From Pedobacter sp. MR2016-24 (GTDB taxonomy: Bacteria; Bacteroidota; Bacteroidia; Sphingobacteriales; Sphingobacteriaceae): DNA of 64,000 nt. A model generated the notes under the pieces. The model was not told the origin of the DNA, made no database searches, and worked only from the letters and a program-made list of their open reading frames with translations. The translations under genes were made by a program, and so were the position numbers. The stretch spans positions 62,001 through 126,000 of the forward strand of contig NZ_JAPIVO010000002.1 in the NCBI RefSeq assembly GCF_026239655.1, written 5' to 3'. Of this stretch, positions 1 to 9,644 are shown piece by piece (within the stretch, counting starts at the first letter, position 1; every line of letters begins with the position of its first letter).

Positions 1-525
1 TACCTTTTCCCATACCTGTGTTTTATTTTCCCAGTCGAACCCGATACCTCTTGCTTTTTCCTGGATACGGCTGGCTTTAACCAATGCTGGTAATGAGGCA
101 GGCACCCCGCCTAAAACAGATTTATTTCCTTCTTTTAACTTGATCTGCTCCCAGTTTCGTTTTACGTCATGTTCATCCTGAACTTCTACATCACCATAAA
201 TGTGCGGATGGCGGTTAATCAGCTTATCACATACGCTGTTTAATACATCCACAATGGTGAAGTCGTTTGTTTCTGAAGCTATCCTTGCATAAAAAACCAG
301 GTGCATCATCACGTCTCCCAGCTCTTTCTTTACCTCGGTAAGGTCACCTTCCATAATGGCGTCAGACAGTTCATAGGTTTCTTCTATCGTTAGATGACGC
401 AGACTTTCCATCGTTTGTTTCCTGTCCCAGGGACATTCGTCTCTCAGTGTGTCTAATACTGTTAATAGTCTGGTGAAGGCTGTTGATGGATCTGATGCTG
501 ATACAGGAGGGATATGGTTAGGCAT
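1..525 (-). CDS. mazG: Nucleoside triphosphate pyrophosphohydrolase MazG (3' end cut by window)
   Basis: MazG hydrolyses (d)NTPs to the monophosphate and pyrophosphate in the cytoplasm, cleaning the nucleotide pool. The 175 visible residues contain the hallmark opening LRDECPWDRKQT, the metal-binding EExxE-like stretch (IEETYELSDAI) followed by the KKELGDVMMHLVF helix, and the second-half motif NRHPHIYGD near residue 120. The reading frame runs off the left edge without a stop, so the C-terminal part is missing. The ATG at 525 is preceded by AT-rich sequence and no clear ribosome binding site. It is transcribed away from the fibre cluster to its right. The family call is secure. Confidence 0.93.
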   Translation of the reverse strand, partial: MPNHIPPVSASDPSTAFTRLLTVLDTLRDECPWDRKQTMESLRHLTIEETYELSDAIMEGDLTEVKKELGDVMMHLVFYARIASETNDFTIVDVLNSVCDKLINRHPHIYGDVEVQDEHDVKRNWEQIKLKEGNKSVLGGVPASLPALVKASRIQEKARGIGFDWENKTQVWEKV

Positions 526-1215
526 AAATAAGAATTTGAGAGTGCTAAAGTACCAAAGCCATTTTATTAAAAAGAATTAAAAACTATATGGCTTATAATC
601 AGATGACTAATTAAAAATAGGGTTGTATTAAGAATTAAATAACAGTAAATTATGAGCGGTTGCCCTGGTTCAGAATTTTTAATACACGTTAATCTCTTCG
701 CATATAGCTATAATAATCAGTGCTTTATTGCCCTTTATATGCTGTTGATCTGTTAATTTATTCAAATTACGGAATATAAAAACATTTAATCTGTTGATTA
801 TAAGTTGTTTGTGTATTATTGTATTTGACATCAAAATAGTTACATTTGTGAGTAATAATTTTACTGCATGTAATATTAAATTTACATCGTATAATTACTT
901 TTGTAAGCACAACATTGATTCACATCTACGCCTTGAAAATATGTTTATGATTTACGCTCATTACTAATTTATGTTTATACGAAAGAAACGCGACTAAAAG
1001 GCTTTAATTCCGCTCTCAATCAGATCATGAGTAATCAATACACATGTATTGCTCAGGTATTCTTATTTCCAACGGAATTTTATTTTATTATTTGAATCTG
1101 ATCCTGCAGAAGGGGGATGGGGGTATGCGCATAATTTTTAATTATGGCTTTCTCCTGGTTTTTTGTCTCAGATCAACATTATACAATCGATACACCAATA
1201 TATTAACGTTATCTC
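526..1215. other. 690-bp AT-rich gene-free spacer before the fibre cluster
   Basis: No convincing gene on either strand. It separates mazG (leftward) from the fibre operon (rightward), so it should hold promoters for both. Two rightward TAnnTTTG elements are visible (841-848 and 896-903). A small perfect hairpin (arms 1130-1136 and 1140-1146) lies 70 bp before the first start codon, just after a G-rich run at 1111-1123. If either promoter is used the 5' leader would be about 310-370 nt, unusually long for this window. Confidence 0.6.
841..903 (+). promoter_or_regulatory. Candidate Bacteroidota -7 elements for the fibre operon
   Basis: TACATTTG at 841-848 and TACTTTTG at 896-903 both match the Bacteroidota -7 consensus TAnnTTTG. 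Neither has a well-spaced TTTG -33 element, so the assignment rests on a single short motif in AT-rich DNA. These are the only full matches I noticed in the spacer in the right orientation. Confidence 0.35.
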
Positions 1216-4200
1216 ATGAATAAAAGAGTAATGCAATTTGCTGTGCTCATCGGAATGTTTACAGCATTCGGTGCGAAAGCTCAGGTAGGTATAGGTACTA
1301 ATGCTCCTGACGCTAGTGCTCAACTTGAAATTTTATCCACCTCTAAAGGTTTACTTATTCCAAGACTGTCATTACTTCAACGTAACGATATCAATAACCC
1401 TGCCAATGGTTTGCTGATCTATCAGACCACCAACTCCGCAGGCTTTTATTATTACAATAACGGACAATGGCAAAAGCTGGTCAATAATTCAGAAATAACT
1501 TCCGGAGGCGGTACAGGTACCAGTGGGAATACTATTCTAAATGGAATTACCGCCCCTGCTACCAGTTTAGGTGCAAATGGAGATTTTTATCTGAACACTG
1601 CAACGAGCACTTTATTTGGTCCGAAAGCCAATGGAGTATGGCCGGGAAATGGTACAGTACTGATTGGTCCAAAGGGAGATTCGGGGAGCGGAATACCCGC
1701 AACGGGGAAAACTGTTACTTCCCCGGGAACAATTGCCATCATAGGTAAAGAGTCGGTATTAACGGATTTGAGTCTGGATGTTGCAGATAATGCCATTACA
1801 TCTGAAAAGATTGCAGATGGTACCATCAGAAATGTGGACTTAAACAAGACGACTATTCCATTGAGTGGATTTGGGATACCAACAAAAAATATAGCCCTTG
1901 GTGGTTTTTTACTTAAAAATCTTGGCGATCCTGTCGCTGCACAGGATGCTGCTACAAAAAAGTATGTTGATGCGCAGATTCTTGCTGCTGTAAACGGAGG
2001 AGGGGGCGGAACACCAATCCTGAGTTTCGATGCAGCTTATAACCTGTCTATAAAAAATGGTAATTCAGTAAGTCTTGCCGATTTAAATCAGTCGTTAAGT
2101 CTTGCCGGTACGGTTTTATCTATCTCGGGACCAAGAAACAGCCATGTTGATCTGGCTTCTATAGTTGGTGGTAGCGGTACAGGGAGTGGTATTGTAACAC
2201 ATGATGCTACATTAACTGGTTTAGGAAATACTGCTAGTCCGCTGGGATTAGCTGCTACAGGCGTAACTGCCGGTACCTATTCTGCAGCAAATATTACTGT
2301 TGATGCAAATGGGCGGATTACTGCTGCGGCCAATGGTACAGGAGGAAATGGGAATACCGGAACTACTGCTATTGCAAATGGCGGTACAGGAGCAACTACT
2401 GCAGCCGGTGCAAAAACAAACCTGGGTTTAGGTAATGTTGATAATACTTCCGATCTGAATAAACCAATAAGTACAGCTACGCAGGCCGCTCTGGCCGCAA
2501 TTGTGGCAAGCGGCACACCTGATGCAACAACTCTGGCCAAGGGTAAGGTGCAGCTTGCAGGGGATTTAACAGGCACAGCAGAAGCTCCTCTTGTTGCCAA
2601 TGATGCTATTACCTCAGATAAAATTAAGAACGGCAGCGTAACCGATGCGAAAATTGAAAGTGTAAGCGGCTCAAAAATTACTGGTATTGTTCCCATAACC
2701 AACGGCGGTACAGGTGCAACAACACCTGAAGGTATTAAAATCGGTCTGGGTTTAGGTAATGTTGATAATACTTCCGATCTGAATAAACCAATAAGTACAG
2801 CTACGCAGGCCGCTCTGGACGCAATTGTGGCAAGCGGCACACCTGATGCAACAACTCTGGCCAAGGGTAAGGTGCAGCTTGCAGGTGATTTAACAGGCAC
2901 GGCAGAAGCTCCCCTTGTTGCCAATGATGCTATTACCGCAGATAAAATTAAGAACGGCAGCGTAACCGATGCGAAAATTGAAAGTGTAAGCGGCTCAAAA
3001 ATTACGGGTGTTTTACCTGTAGCGAGTGGCGGTACAGGTGCAACTACTCCGGAAGGTATTAAAGCCGGTTTAGGTTTAGATAAGGTCGACAATACTTCCG
3101 ATCTTTTAAAACCTGTAAGTACTGCTACACAAGCTTTACTTGATCTAAAAGAGGATAAAGCAAATAAAAGCACCAGTATTACTATAGATGCGGCTTCAAA
3201 TGAAAAATATCCAACAGTAAATGCGGTAAAAAATTACGTAGATAACTTAAGTGGTGGGGTTGATGCAACTACAGCGGTTAAGGGAAGGATAATGCTTGCG
3301 GGGGATCTTGCAGGTACTGCTGCTGCACCTACTGTTAAAACAGTAGGCGGTGCAAATGCAAGTGATATCAAAACTGGAGTTGACCTTGCCAATGCTGCTA
3401 CGGCTCAGAATATAGCCGGAACCATTGTGAAAAGAGATGGTTTGGGGAATATTGAGGTAGGTACTGTTACTGGTAACCTGAATGGAAATGCGGCAACCGC
3501 CACAATTGCAGGTTCAGTAAGTGGAACAGTTCAGGTACCAAATGGTGGAACGGGAATCACTTCTTACAGCCCCGGGAATTTCATCAACGCACTTGATGCG
3601 ACAACTTTACAACAAAGAACGCCGTCCCAGGTAAAAGAAGACCTTGGATTAAACCTAGTAAGTAATACTTCTGATGCGGATAAGCCCGTAAGTACTGCGG
3701 CCCAAACTGCACTTGATCTGAAAGAGGACAAAGCGAACAAAAGCACCGATGTTACTTTAGCATCTAACTCCGATACAAAATACCCTACTGAAAAGGCGAC
3801 CAAAACGTATGTTGATACCAAAGTTAACGAGGCGGTGATTGGTGCTGGCGGTGTTCCTGATGCAACCACTACCATTATTGGTAAGATTCAGCTGGCAGGC
3901 GATCTGTCTGGCATTGCTTCTGCGCCGACTGTGCCCGGATTGGCTTTGAAAGAACCGTTAATTACCAACTTACAGGCAGTAAGAGGTGGTACCGGAATGA
4001 TCAGTTATACTCCCGGGAGTTTTATTAGTGCTGCAACAAGCACTACGCTTCAGCAGAGAACACCCGCTCAGGTAAAAGCTGATTTACAATTAGAAAATGT
4101 GAGTAATGTTGCTGATGCGCTAAAACCTATCAGCAATTCTGCTCAGGCAGCACTGAATACCAAGATTGATCTTTCTGAGAAGGCAGCAGTTAATGGGGTA

Positions 4201-6477
4201 GCTACTCTTGATGCATCGGGTAAGGTACCGGTATCGCAAATTCCTTCGCTTTCTTTTGCTTCAGTAAATGTATTCGGAAGTGAAGCTCAAATGCTTGGTC
4301 TTACAGGTGCACAAATTGGAAGTACGGTGATCAGAACAGATGTAAGCAAGAGTTTTGTATTAGGTGCTACACCCGCTTCGACACTAAGTAACTGGAAAGA
4401 GATTTTAACGCCAACAAGCAATGCTGTGACGTCAGTCAACGGGGTTGCAGGTCCGGATGTGATATTGACTAAAGCGAATATCGGTTTAGAAAATGTGAGT
4501 AATACCAGTGACCTCGCAAAACCGGTTAGTGCAGCTACAACTACTGCACTGGCACTTAAAGAAGATAAAGCGAATAAAAGTACAAATGTGAGTACTGATG
4601 GTAGCTCTGATGAAAAATATCCTACTGTAAAGGCTATAAAAACTTACGTTGATGCTTTGTCGGCTTCAGGATCGCCTGATGCCAGTACAACGGGTAAAGG
4701 TATTGTTCAGCTGGCAGGCGACCTGGGCGGAACTGCTGCGGCGCCTAAAGTTTTGCTGGTAGGTGGATCTGCTGCAACAGCTGTAAATGCAGGAGTAATT
4801 CTTGCAAATGCTGCGACTGCAGTAAACACAGCGAATACTATAGTTAAAAGAGATGCAAACGGTAATTTTATAGCAGGAACTATAACCGGTAATCTGATTG
4901 GTAATGCTTCTACGGCAACTTCGCTAAGCGGAACTGTTGGTGTAGCAAACGGAGGTACAGGATTGAATTCGCTTACTGCCGGAAGTTATTTATATGCTGC
5001 AACCACTACTACAATCGGACAGAAAACACCTGCACAATTGAAGCAGGATCTTGCGCTGAACAATGTAGACAATACAAGCGATGCTGCTAAACCGATAAGT
5101 ACAGCTACACAATCTGCATTAGATTTAAAGCAGAATATTTCAAATATCAGTACCGATGTTGCTACGGATGCCGCGTCTGATATAAAGTATCCATCTGTAA
5201 AAGCATTGAAAACTTATGTAGATGGGGTGGCTTCTTCGGGTGCCCCTTCAGCAACCACTACCACACGTGGTGTAGTAATGCTGGCTGGTGACTTAAGTAA
5301 TACAGCTGATCTGCCCAGGGTTGCTACTGTAGGTGGGTCTACTGCTGCCGCTGTAAATACGGCAACTATTGCAACTACTGCCGCTACCAATCTGGCTACG
5401 CCAAATACGATAGTGAAAAGAGATGCTACAGGAAATTTTTCCGCTGTTGCAATCACTGCGGGGACTTTCAATGGTAATCTGACTGGTAATGTAACTGGTA
5501 ATATCACCGGAAACGTAAGCGGAACTGCCACAGGTCTTGCTGGCGTAACAGCTAATGGGATTCTGGTACGCACTGCTGCCGGAACCTCAACTAACCGTTC
5601 AATTACTGGCACAACAGGTGAGGTGACGGTTACCAATGGCGATGGTGTTGCAGGTAACCCAACACTGGCTTTAACCAGCACAGCTGTTACTGCTGGTAGT
5701 TATACTGCGGCAAATATTACTGTTGATGCCAAAGGTAGAATTACTGCGGCGTCGAATGGTGCTGCAGGCGGTGGTGGAGCAACTAATTTGACCTATACTT
5801 CTACTGCTACACAAAGTAGTCTTGCTTCAAGTACGGGTAATACAGTTGTTATCCCGGCAGGTTCAACCACAAACACCAGTTTAATGCTGCCAGCTGATAA
5901 AATCAAACTGGATAAGATTGCACCTATTGTTACACCTACTGATGCTGCAAAGGTGTTAACTGTGAATGCCACAGGTACTGCTGCTGAATGGGTAACTCCA
6001 GCAACAGGTGGTGGAAATAGTGTTGGTGCAGTAAAAGTATACCATCCAAGTAACTTACCATACTTTATGGTGAAAGCTGACGGAGAAGGCATTACCATCG
6101 TTCAAAGTGAAGGTCCTATCGCAGGAACCCCAAATAGATTTACAATAACTATTCCGGCTGGTGTCAATATGATGTCCCTAAGATTAAATGGTGATAATGC
6201 CCTATTTGGAAAAGCAGGAAGTGATGCTGCACCAGTAGTATATTTTAATATTAAAGATGGAAATACAGCTATAAATAATAGTGTAGAAGATTTTATGCCA
6301 CCAGTAGGCATAACCTATTTAGATAGAGTAAGTGGAAATACAGTTCCCTTGGCTTTTAAGGTTCCTAGTAGTGCCGGGTACACAGCTACGATAAATGTAG
6401 AGAGCATTGGTGGAAACCTGCTTGTACTCAAACTTGTGCCTTCTATTAAGATCTACAGTTTAATGTTAGCTTTTTAA
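1216..6477 (+). CDS. Giant phage-tail-fibre-like repeat surface protein (1753 aa)
   Basis: Predicted exported fibre or adhesin. A signal peptide (residues 1-22, ending AKAQ) precedes a VGIGT-type head domain common in Bacteroidota surface proteins (VGIGTNAP ... FYYYNNGQWQKL, about 23-92). A short collagen-like GPKGDSGSG follows near 150. The body is built from modules familiar from phage tail fibres: seven copies of the xVDNTSDxxKPxSTATQxALD type (near 405, 513, 620, 811, 958, 1088 and 1280), repeated KYPTVxAxKxYVD and GxVQLAGDLxGTAxAP segments, and VTAGTYxAANITVDAxGRITAAxNG near 347 and 1492. A distinct C-terminal domain starts near 1598. No T9SS type-A or type-B C-terminal signal is visible in it. 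Start codon supported by the signal peptide. First gene of a probable four-gene operon (39 bp to the next). Composition is Gly/Ala/Thr/Asn-rich. Exact function unknown. Confidence 0.75.
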   Translation: MNKRVMQFAVLIGMFTAFGAKAQVGIGTNAPDASAQLEILSTSKGLLIPRLSLLQRNDINNPANGLLIYQTTNSAGFYYYNNGQWQKLVNNSEITSGGGTGTSGNTILNGITAPATSLGANGDFYLNTATSTLFGPKANGVWPGNGTVLIGPKGDSGSGIPATGKTVTSPGTIAIIGKESVLTDLSLDVADNAITSEKIADGTIRNVDLNKTTIPLSGFGIPTKNIALGGFLLKNLGDPVAAQDAATKKYVDAQILAAVNGGGGGTPILSFDAAYNLSIKNGNSVSLADLNQSLSLAGTVLSISGPRNSHVDLASIVGGSGTGSGIVTHDATLTGLGNTASPLGLAATGVTAGTYSAANITVDANGRITAAANGTGGNGNTGTTAIANGGTGATTAAGAKTNLGLGNVDNTSDLNKPISTATQAALAAIVASGTPDATTLAKGKVQLAGDLTGTAEAPLVANDAITSDKIKNGSVTDAKIESVSGSKITGIVPITNGGTGATTPEGIKIGLGLGNVDNTSDLNKPISTATQAALDAIVASGTPDATTLAKGKVQLAGDLTGTAEAPLVANDAITADKIKNGSVTDAKIESVSGSKITGVLPVASGGTGATTPEGIKAGLGLDKVDNTSDLLKPVSTATQALLDLKEDKANKSTSITIDAASNEKYPTVNAVKNYVDNLSGGVDATTAVKGRIMLAGDLAGTAAAPTVKTVGGANASDIKTGVDLANAATAQNIAGTIVKRDGLGNIEVGTVTGNLNGNAATATIAGSVSGTVQVPNGGTGITSYSPGNFINALDATTLQQRTPSQVKEDLGLNLVSNTSDADKPVSTAAQTALDLKEDKANKSTDVTLASNSDTKYPTEKATKTYVDTKVNEAVIGAGGVPDATTTIIGKIQLAGDLSGIASAPTVPGLALKEPLITNLQAVRGGTGMISYTPGSFISAATSTTLQQRTPAQVKADLQLENVSNVADALKPISNSAQAALNTKIDLSEKAAVNGVATLDASGKVPVSQIPSLSFASVNVFGSEAQMLGLTGAQIGSTVIRTDVSKSFVLGATPASTLSNWKEILTPTSNAVTSVNGVAGPDVILTKANIGLENVSNTSDLAKPVSAATTTALALKEDKANKSTNVSTDGSSDEKYPTVKAIKTYVDALSASGSPDASTTGKGIVQLAGDLGGTAAAPKVLLVGGSAATAVNAGVILANAATAVNTANTIVKRDANGNFIAGTITGNLIGNASTATSLSGTVGVANGGTGLNSLTAGSYLYAATTTTIGQKTPAQLKQDLALNNVDNTSDAAKPISTATQSALDLKQNISNISTDVATDAASDIKYPSVKALKTYVDGVASSGAPSATTTTRGVVMLAGDLSNTADLPRVATVGGSTAAAVNTATIATTAATNLATPNTIVKRDATGNFSAVAITAGTFNGNLTGNVTGNITGNVSGTATGLAGVTANGILVRTAAGTSTNRSITGTTGEVTVTNGDGVAGNPTLALTSTAVTAGSYTAANITVDAKGRITAASNGAAGGGGATNLTYTSTATQSSLASSTGNTVVIPAGSTTNTSLMLPADKIKLDKIAPIVTPTDAAKVLTVNATGTAAEWVTPATGGGNSVGAVKVYHPSNLPYFMVKADGEGITIVQSEGPIAGTPNRFTITIPAGVNMMSLRLNGDNALFGKAGSDAAPVVYFNIKDGNTAINNSVEDFMPPVGITYLDRVSGNTVPLAFKVPSSAGYTATINVESIGGNLLVLKLVPSIKIYSLMLAF
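2422..3069 (+). repeat. Two tandem 324-bp direct repeats inside the fibre gene
   Basis: Unit 1 (2422-2745) and unit 2 (2746-3069) are in frame, 108 codons each. The first 265 bp (2422-2686 against 2746-3010) differ at only a handful of bases, while the last part diverges (GIVPITNGG versus GVLPVASGG). This near identity at DNA level, including synonymous positions, points to a recent duplication or ongoing gene conversion; the other module copies in the gene are far more diverged. Confidence 0.9.
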
Positions 6478-6516
6478 ACTCATGCTGATAATAAATTTAA
6501 GATAAGGGATTCTAAA

Positions 6517-9500
6517 ATGAAAATAAATTTATTTTACATATTTGTGCTTGTATTGATGACAATGTCGATCAATAGTCAAGCTCAAGCCAGACTTAATGGT
6601 AGATTTTATATCAGTGGGAGCTCTGAGACGCCTACAACTATAAACTCCAATTACTCTATTGAAGGTAAGTTTACAGATCCATTATCGCTGTATTCAGCCT
6701 CAGATGTAATGATAGGGGATATGATAGCCGATAGTCAGGGACAAACCTACCGGATTGATAAAATCGTTAGCCTGATTGGTGATCTCCTCGTCGTAGATGT
6801 TACTTATTTACGTGGAGCAACATTTGAATTCTCTACTTTTCCAAATGCTTATAGTACAGGGACGTTATTTAGACCTACCGGAAATGGCTACGCATTAGGT
6901 ACTTTTGATCCGGAATTTACAAACGATGCATTAAGGGTTGCTGTAATCAATGCAGCTATAATGGATATTGATAAAGACATCCGCGGTTTCAAATCCGGCA
7001 CGGATGCAGAAAAACCTTTAACTGCAAAAGCGGGAGATCTGTTTTATAACACAACAGAGAAAAAATTATATGCCTACACTGCTGACGGATGGGTTCCGGT
7101 AGGTGGTGGGGTCATTGCCAGTGGTTCGGCTGGTGAATTTCCTACTCCTGCGAAAGCGGGCGAAATGTTCTTCAATAAGGATGATAATAATACTTATATT
7201 AATAATGGGGTAGTCTGGTTCAAAATTACGACCAACGGATCTACACCTAGTGGAGCAATCAATCCAGATCCCTTAACAGGAAGTGTTAAAGAAGGTGACT
7301 TATTCTACAATATAGCTGACCATAAGCTTTATGTTTATAATGGTAACAGCTGGATGGGGGTTAACATTTCGCTAAAGCCCGGACAAATTTTTGTAGGTAG
7401 TGCTTCAGGTGTTCCGGTTTCTGTTCCTGTAACGGGGGATGCAACTATTACCAATGCGGGTGTTCTGGCAATAAATGATAAGGCTGTAAGTGATTTAAAA
7501 CTTGATAAACTGAAAATTCCATTAAGTGGATTTGGTCCACCTTTGAATGATGTGCAATTAGGAGATGGTACGGATAATTTCAAAATTATAAATCTTGCAA
7601 CTCCGTCTGCAGCATCGGATGCGGCGACAAAAGGATATGTTGATGCGCTACTGGCAACACCAAGTTCATTAACATTAGCCAACAATAGCTTTTTTGTTGG
7701 TAATGCTTCAAATAAAGCAGTTGGTGTTTTAAAAAGCCTGATTCCGATCAGTGGTTTTGACAGAGCGGCAGCAGATATTTCTATGGGACCTGTTAGTGGA
7801 ACGGGTCCTAATTTTAAAATTATCAATCTGGCCGATCCGGTAGCACTACAGGATGCAGCCACTAAAAACTATGTAGACACCAGAGCTATTAACTTAAATA
7901 GCGTTCCTTTAGCAACTGGACAATTGCTGATAGGTAATGCCCAGGGAAGAGCATCTGCAGTAGCTAAAAATACAATCAGCCTTACAGGATTTGGAAATCC
8001 TACGGCTGATATATCAGCGGCAACTTTCAAAGTTACTAATCTCGCAGAACCTGTAGCGGCTCAGGATGCAGCGACCAAAAATTATATAGATACCAAAGTT
8101 ATTGCTCCGGCAGGGATTAGTCTGGCTACGGATAACTTCATGGTGGGAGATGCCACAGGAAAGGGTGCTGGCATATTGAAAAATACTATTCCTCTGAGTG
8201 GCTTCGCTGTGCCTGCTGCGGATGTTTCGATGGGCGGTTTTGTATTAAGCAATCTTGCTGTTCCTTTAGCGGATGGTGATGCCTCTACTAAGAAATATGT
8301 AGATGACCTTTTTAAAACGCCTTCAACTTTACTAGGCTTGCCTAAAGGCAATTTCTTTGTAGGCAATGACCTGGGAATGGCCACTGCAACTACAAAGGTG
8401 CAGATCCCGGTAAGTGGTTTTGGCAGGGCAACGGCTACATTAAACATGGGCGGGGGCACGGAATTATATAACATCAGTTTCCTGAAAGATCCATTGCTGG
8501 ATCAGGATGCTGCTACTAAAATTTATGTAGATAGTAAACTGTCTACTCCAGGAGCTTTAACCTTACCTGCTGATCATATTTTTGTTGGAGATGCTGAAAA
8601 TAAAGCAATGGGTGTATTAAAATCTGCTATTCCATTGAGTGATTTTGCAGCAGCTACCAAAGATCTTGCTATTGGTAACGGAACTGCAAACTTCAAAATC
8701 ACTAACCTTGCTGATCCTGTAAATGATCAGGAGGCTGCAACAAAAAAATATGTAGATGCTAAAGCAACATCTGCTACTACACCATCGGGACCAACAGCAC
8801 CAGATGCAGCTACGGCAAAGGTTGGTGATATTTATTTCAACACGACGGAGAAACGTCTCTATTTTTACGATGGTACAGCCTGGGCACCAATAGACAGCAA
8901 ATTGAATGAGGGAGAAATGTATGTCGGCAATGCGGATAAAGTAGCGGTGTCGACGGCAAAGAGTGCAATTCCGTTAAGTGGTTTCGCTAATCCTACTGCG
9001 CCTCTTTCTTTGGGTGACGGAACGATAAACTTCAATATCAACAACCTTGCAGATCCTGCGGCAGATCAGGATGCGGCGACTAAGAAATATGTAGATGCAG
9101 GTTTGATCGCAGCGACAGCAGCGGCTAAGGACAATCTGGGAAATCATGAAGCGACAGAAAATATTAAGCTTGCTGTTAACGCGATCAGTAACGATGGTGC
9201 AAATGGTAAGGGCTTAACTTTTGAGGCTTCAGGGAATGCCACTTTTGGTCAGGATGTGACCATTAATGGCAACTTCTTTACACCTTCTGATTACAGGCTG
9301 AAAACGAATATATCCACGTTGGGTACCGTGCTACAAAAGATAGACCAGATGAGAGGAGTGAGCTTCGAGTATAAGGATCAGCATAAATATGCTACGGGTA
9401 CAAAAATAGGGGTCATTGCGCAGGAACTGCAGAAAGTATATCCGGAAATGGTCACACAGGGTAAGGATGGCTTCCTAAAGGTAGACTATACGCAGCTTAC

Positions 9501-9612
9501 GGGAGTTTTAATTCAGGCCATAAAAGAACAGCAGGACGAAATTGCTGAACTGAAAGCTGTGATGAAACATCAGCAGGAACAGATTGACGCCATTCTTAAA
9601 AAAATGAAATAA
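6517..9612 (+). CDS. Repeat fibre protein with C-terminal S74 self-cleaving chaperone domain (1031 aa)
   Basis: Signal peptide at residues 1-23 (ends SQAQA). Four short GDLFYN ... LYxYxxxxW modules lie near 171, 212, 261 and 768. Between about 320 and 880 there are seven copies of a 60-75-residue unit built as IPLSGFxxP ... FKIxNLADPxxxQDAATKxYVD. The last 110 residues are a Peptidase_S74 intramolecular chaperone domain: SDYRLKTNI, GVxxxY, IGVIAQELQKVYPEMV, VDYTQLTGVLIQAIKEQ, then a coiled-coil tail. In the endosialidase family this domain trimerises the fibre and cuts itself off using a Ser and a Lys five residues later; both are present (Ser924, Lys929). The QDAATKxYVD unit also occurs once in the upstream giant protein, so the two probably belong to the same structure. 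39 bp after the upstream gene, 32 bp before the next. Confidence 0.82.
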   Translation: MKINLFYIFVLVLMTMSINSQAQARLNGRFYISGSSETPTTINSNYSIEGKFTDPLSLYSASDVMIGDMIADSQGQTYRIDKIVSLIGDLLVVDVTYLRGATFEFSTFPNAYSTGTLFRPTGNGYALGTFDPEFTNDALRVAVINAAIMDIDKDIRGFKSGTDAEKPLTAKAGDLFYNTTEKKLYAYTADGWVPVGGGVIASGSAGEFPTPAKAGEMFFNKDDNNTYINNGVVWFKITTNGSTPSGAINPDPLTGSVKEGDLFYNIADHKLYVYNGNSWMGVNISLKPGQIFVGSASGVPVSVPVTGDATITNAGVLAINDKAVSDLKLDKLKIPLSGFGPPLNDVQLGDGTDNFKIINLATPSAASDAATKGYVDALLATPSSLTLANNSFFVGNASNKAVGVLKSLIPISGFDRAAADISMGPVSGTGPNFKIINLADPVALQDAATKNYVDTRAINLNSVPLATGQLLIGNAQGRASAVAKNTISLTGFGNPTADISAATFKVTNLAEPVAAQDAATKNYIDTKVIAPAGISLATDNFMVGDATGKGAGILKNTIPLSGFAVPAADVSMGGFVLSNLAVPLADGDASTKKYVDDLFKTPSTLLGLPKGNFFVGNDLGMATATTKVQIPVSGFGRATATLNMGGGTELYNISFLKDPLLDQDAATKIYVDSKLSTPGALTLPADHIFVGDAENKAMGVLKSAIPLSDFAAATKDLAIGNGTANFKITNLADPVNDQEAATKKYVDAKATSATTPSGPTAPDAATAKVGDIYFNTTEKRLYFYDGTAWAPIDSKLNEGEMYVGNADKVAVSTAKSAIPLSGFANPTAPLSLGDGTINFNINNLADPAADQDAATKKYVDAGLIAATAAAKDNLGNHEATENIKLAVNAISNDGANGKGLTFEASGNATFGQDVTINGNFFTPSDYRLKTNISTLGTVLQKIDQMRGVSFEYKDQHKYATGTKIGVIAQELQKVYPEMVTQGKDGFLKVDYTQLTGVLIQAIKEQQDEIAELKAVMKHQQEQIDAILKKMK

Positions 9613-9644
9613 GAGATGGAGCTTAAAATTAATAATCAGCAGAT

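Noticed and set aside
2277..3173. 298-aa minus-strand reading inside the fibre gene, and other long readings antisense to it (e.g. 5214-5681, 7335-7862)
   Set aside because: Created by the Ala/Gly/Thr-rich repeats of the real gene on the other strand; no start signal and low-complexity Val/Ala/Pro composition.
2422..5760. CRISPR array in the repetitive DNA
   Set aside because: The repeats are long, in frame, and encode protein modules, without short repeats and unique spacers.
1216..9612. Prophage, suggested by tail-fibre motifs and the S74 domain
   Set aside because: No capsid, terminase, portal, integrase, tail-tube or lysis genes; signal peptides and T9SS genes point to exported bacterial proteins.
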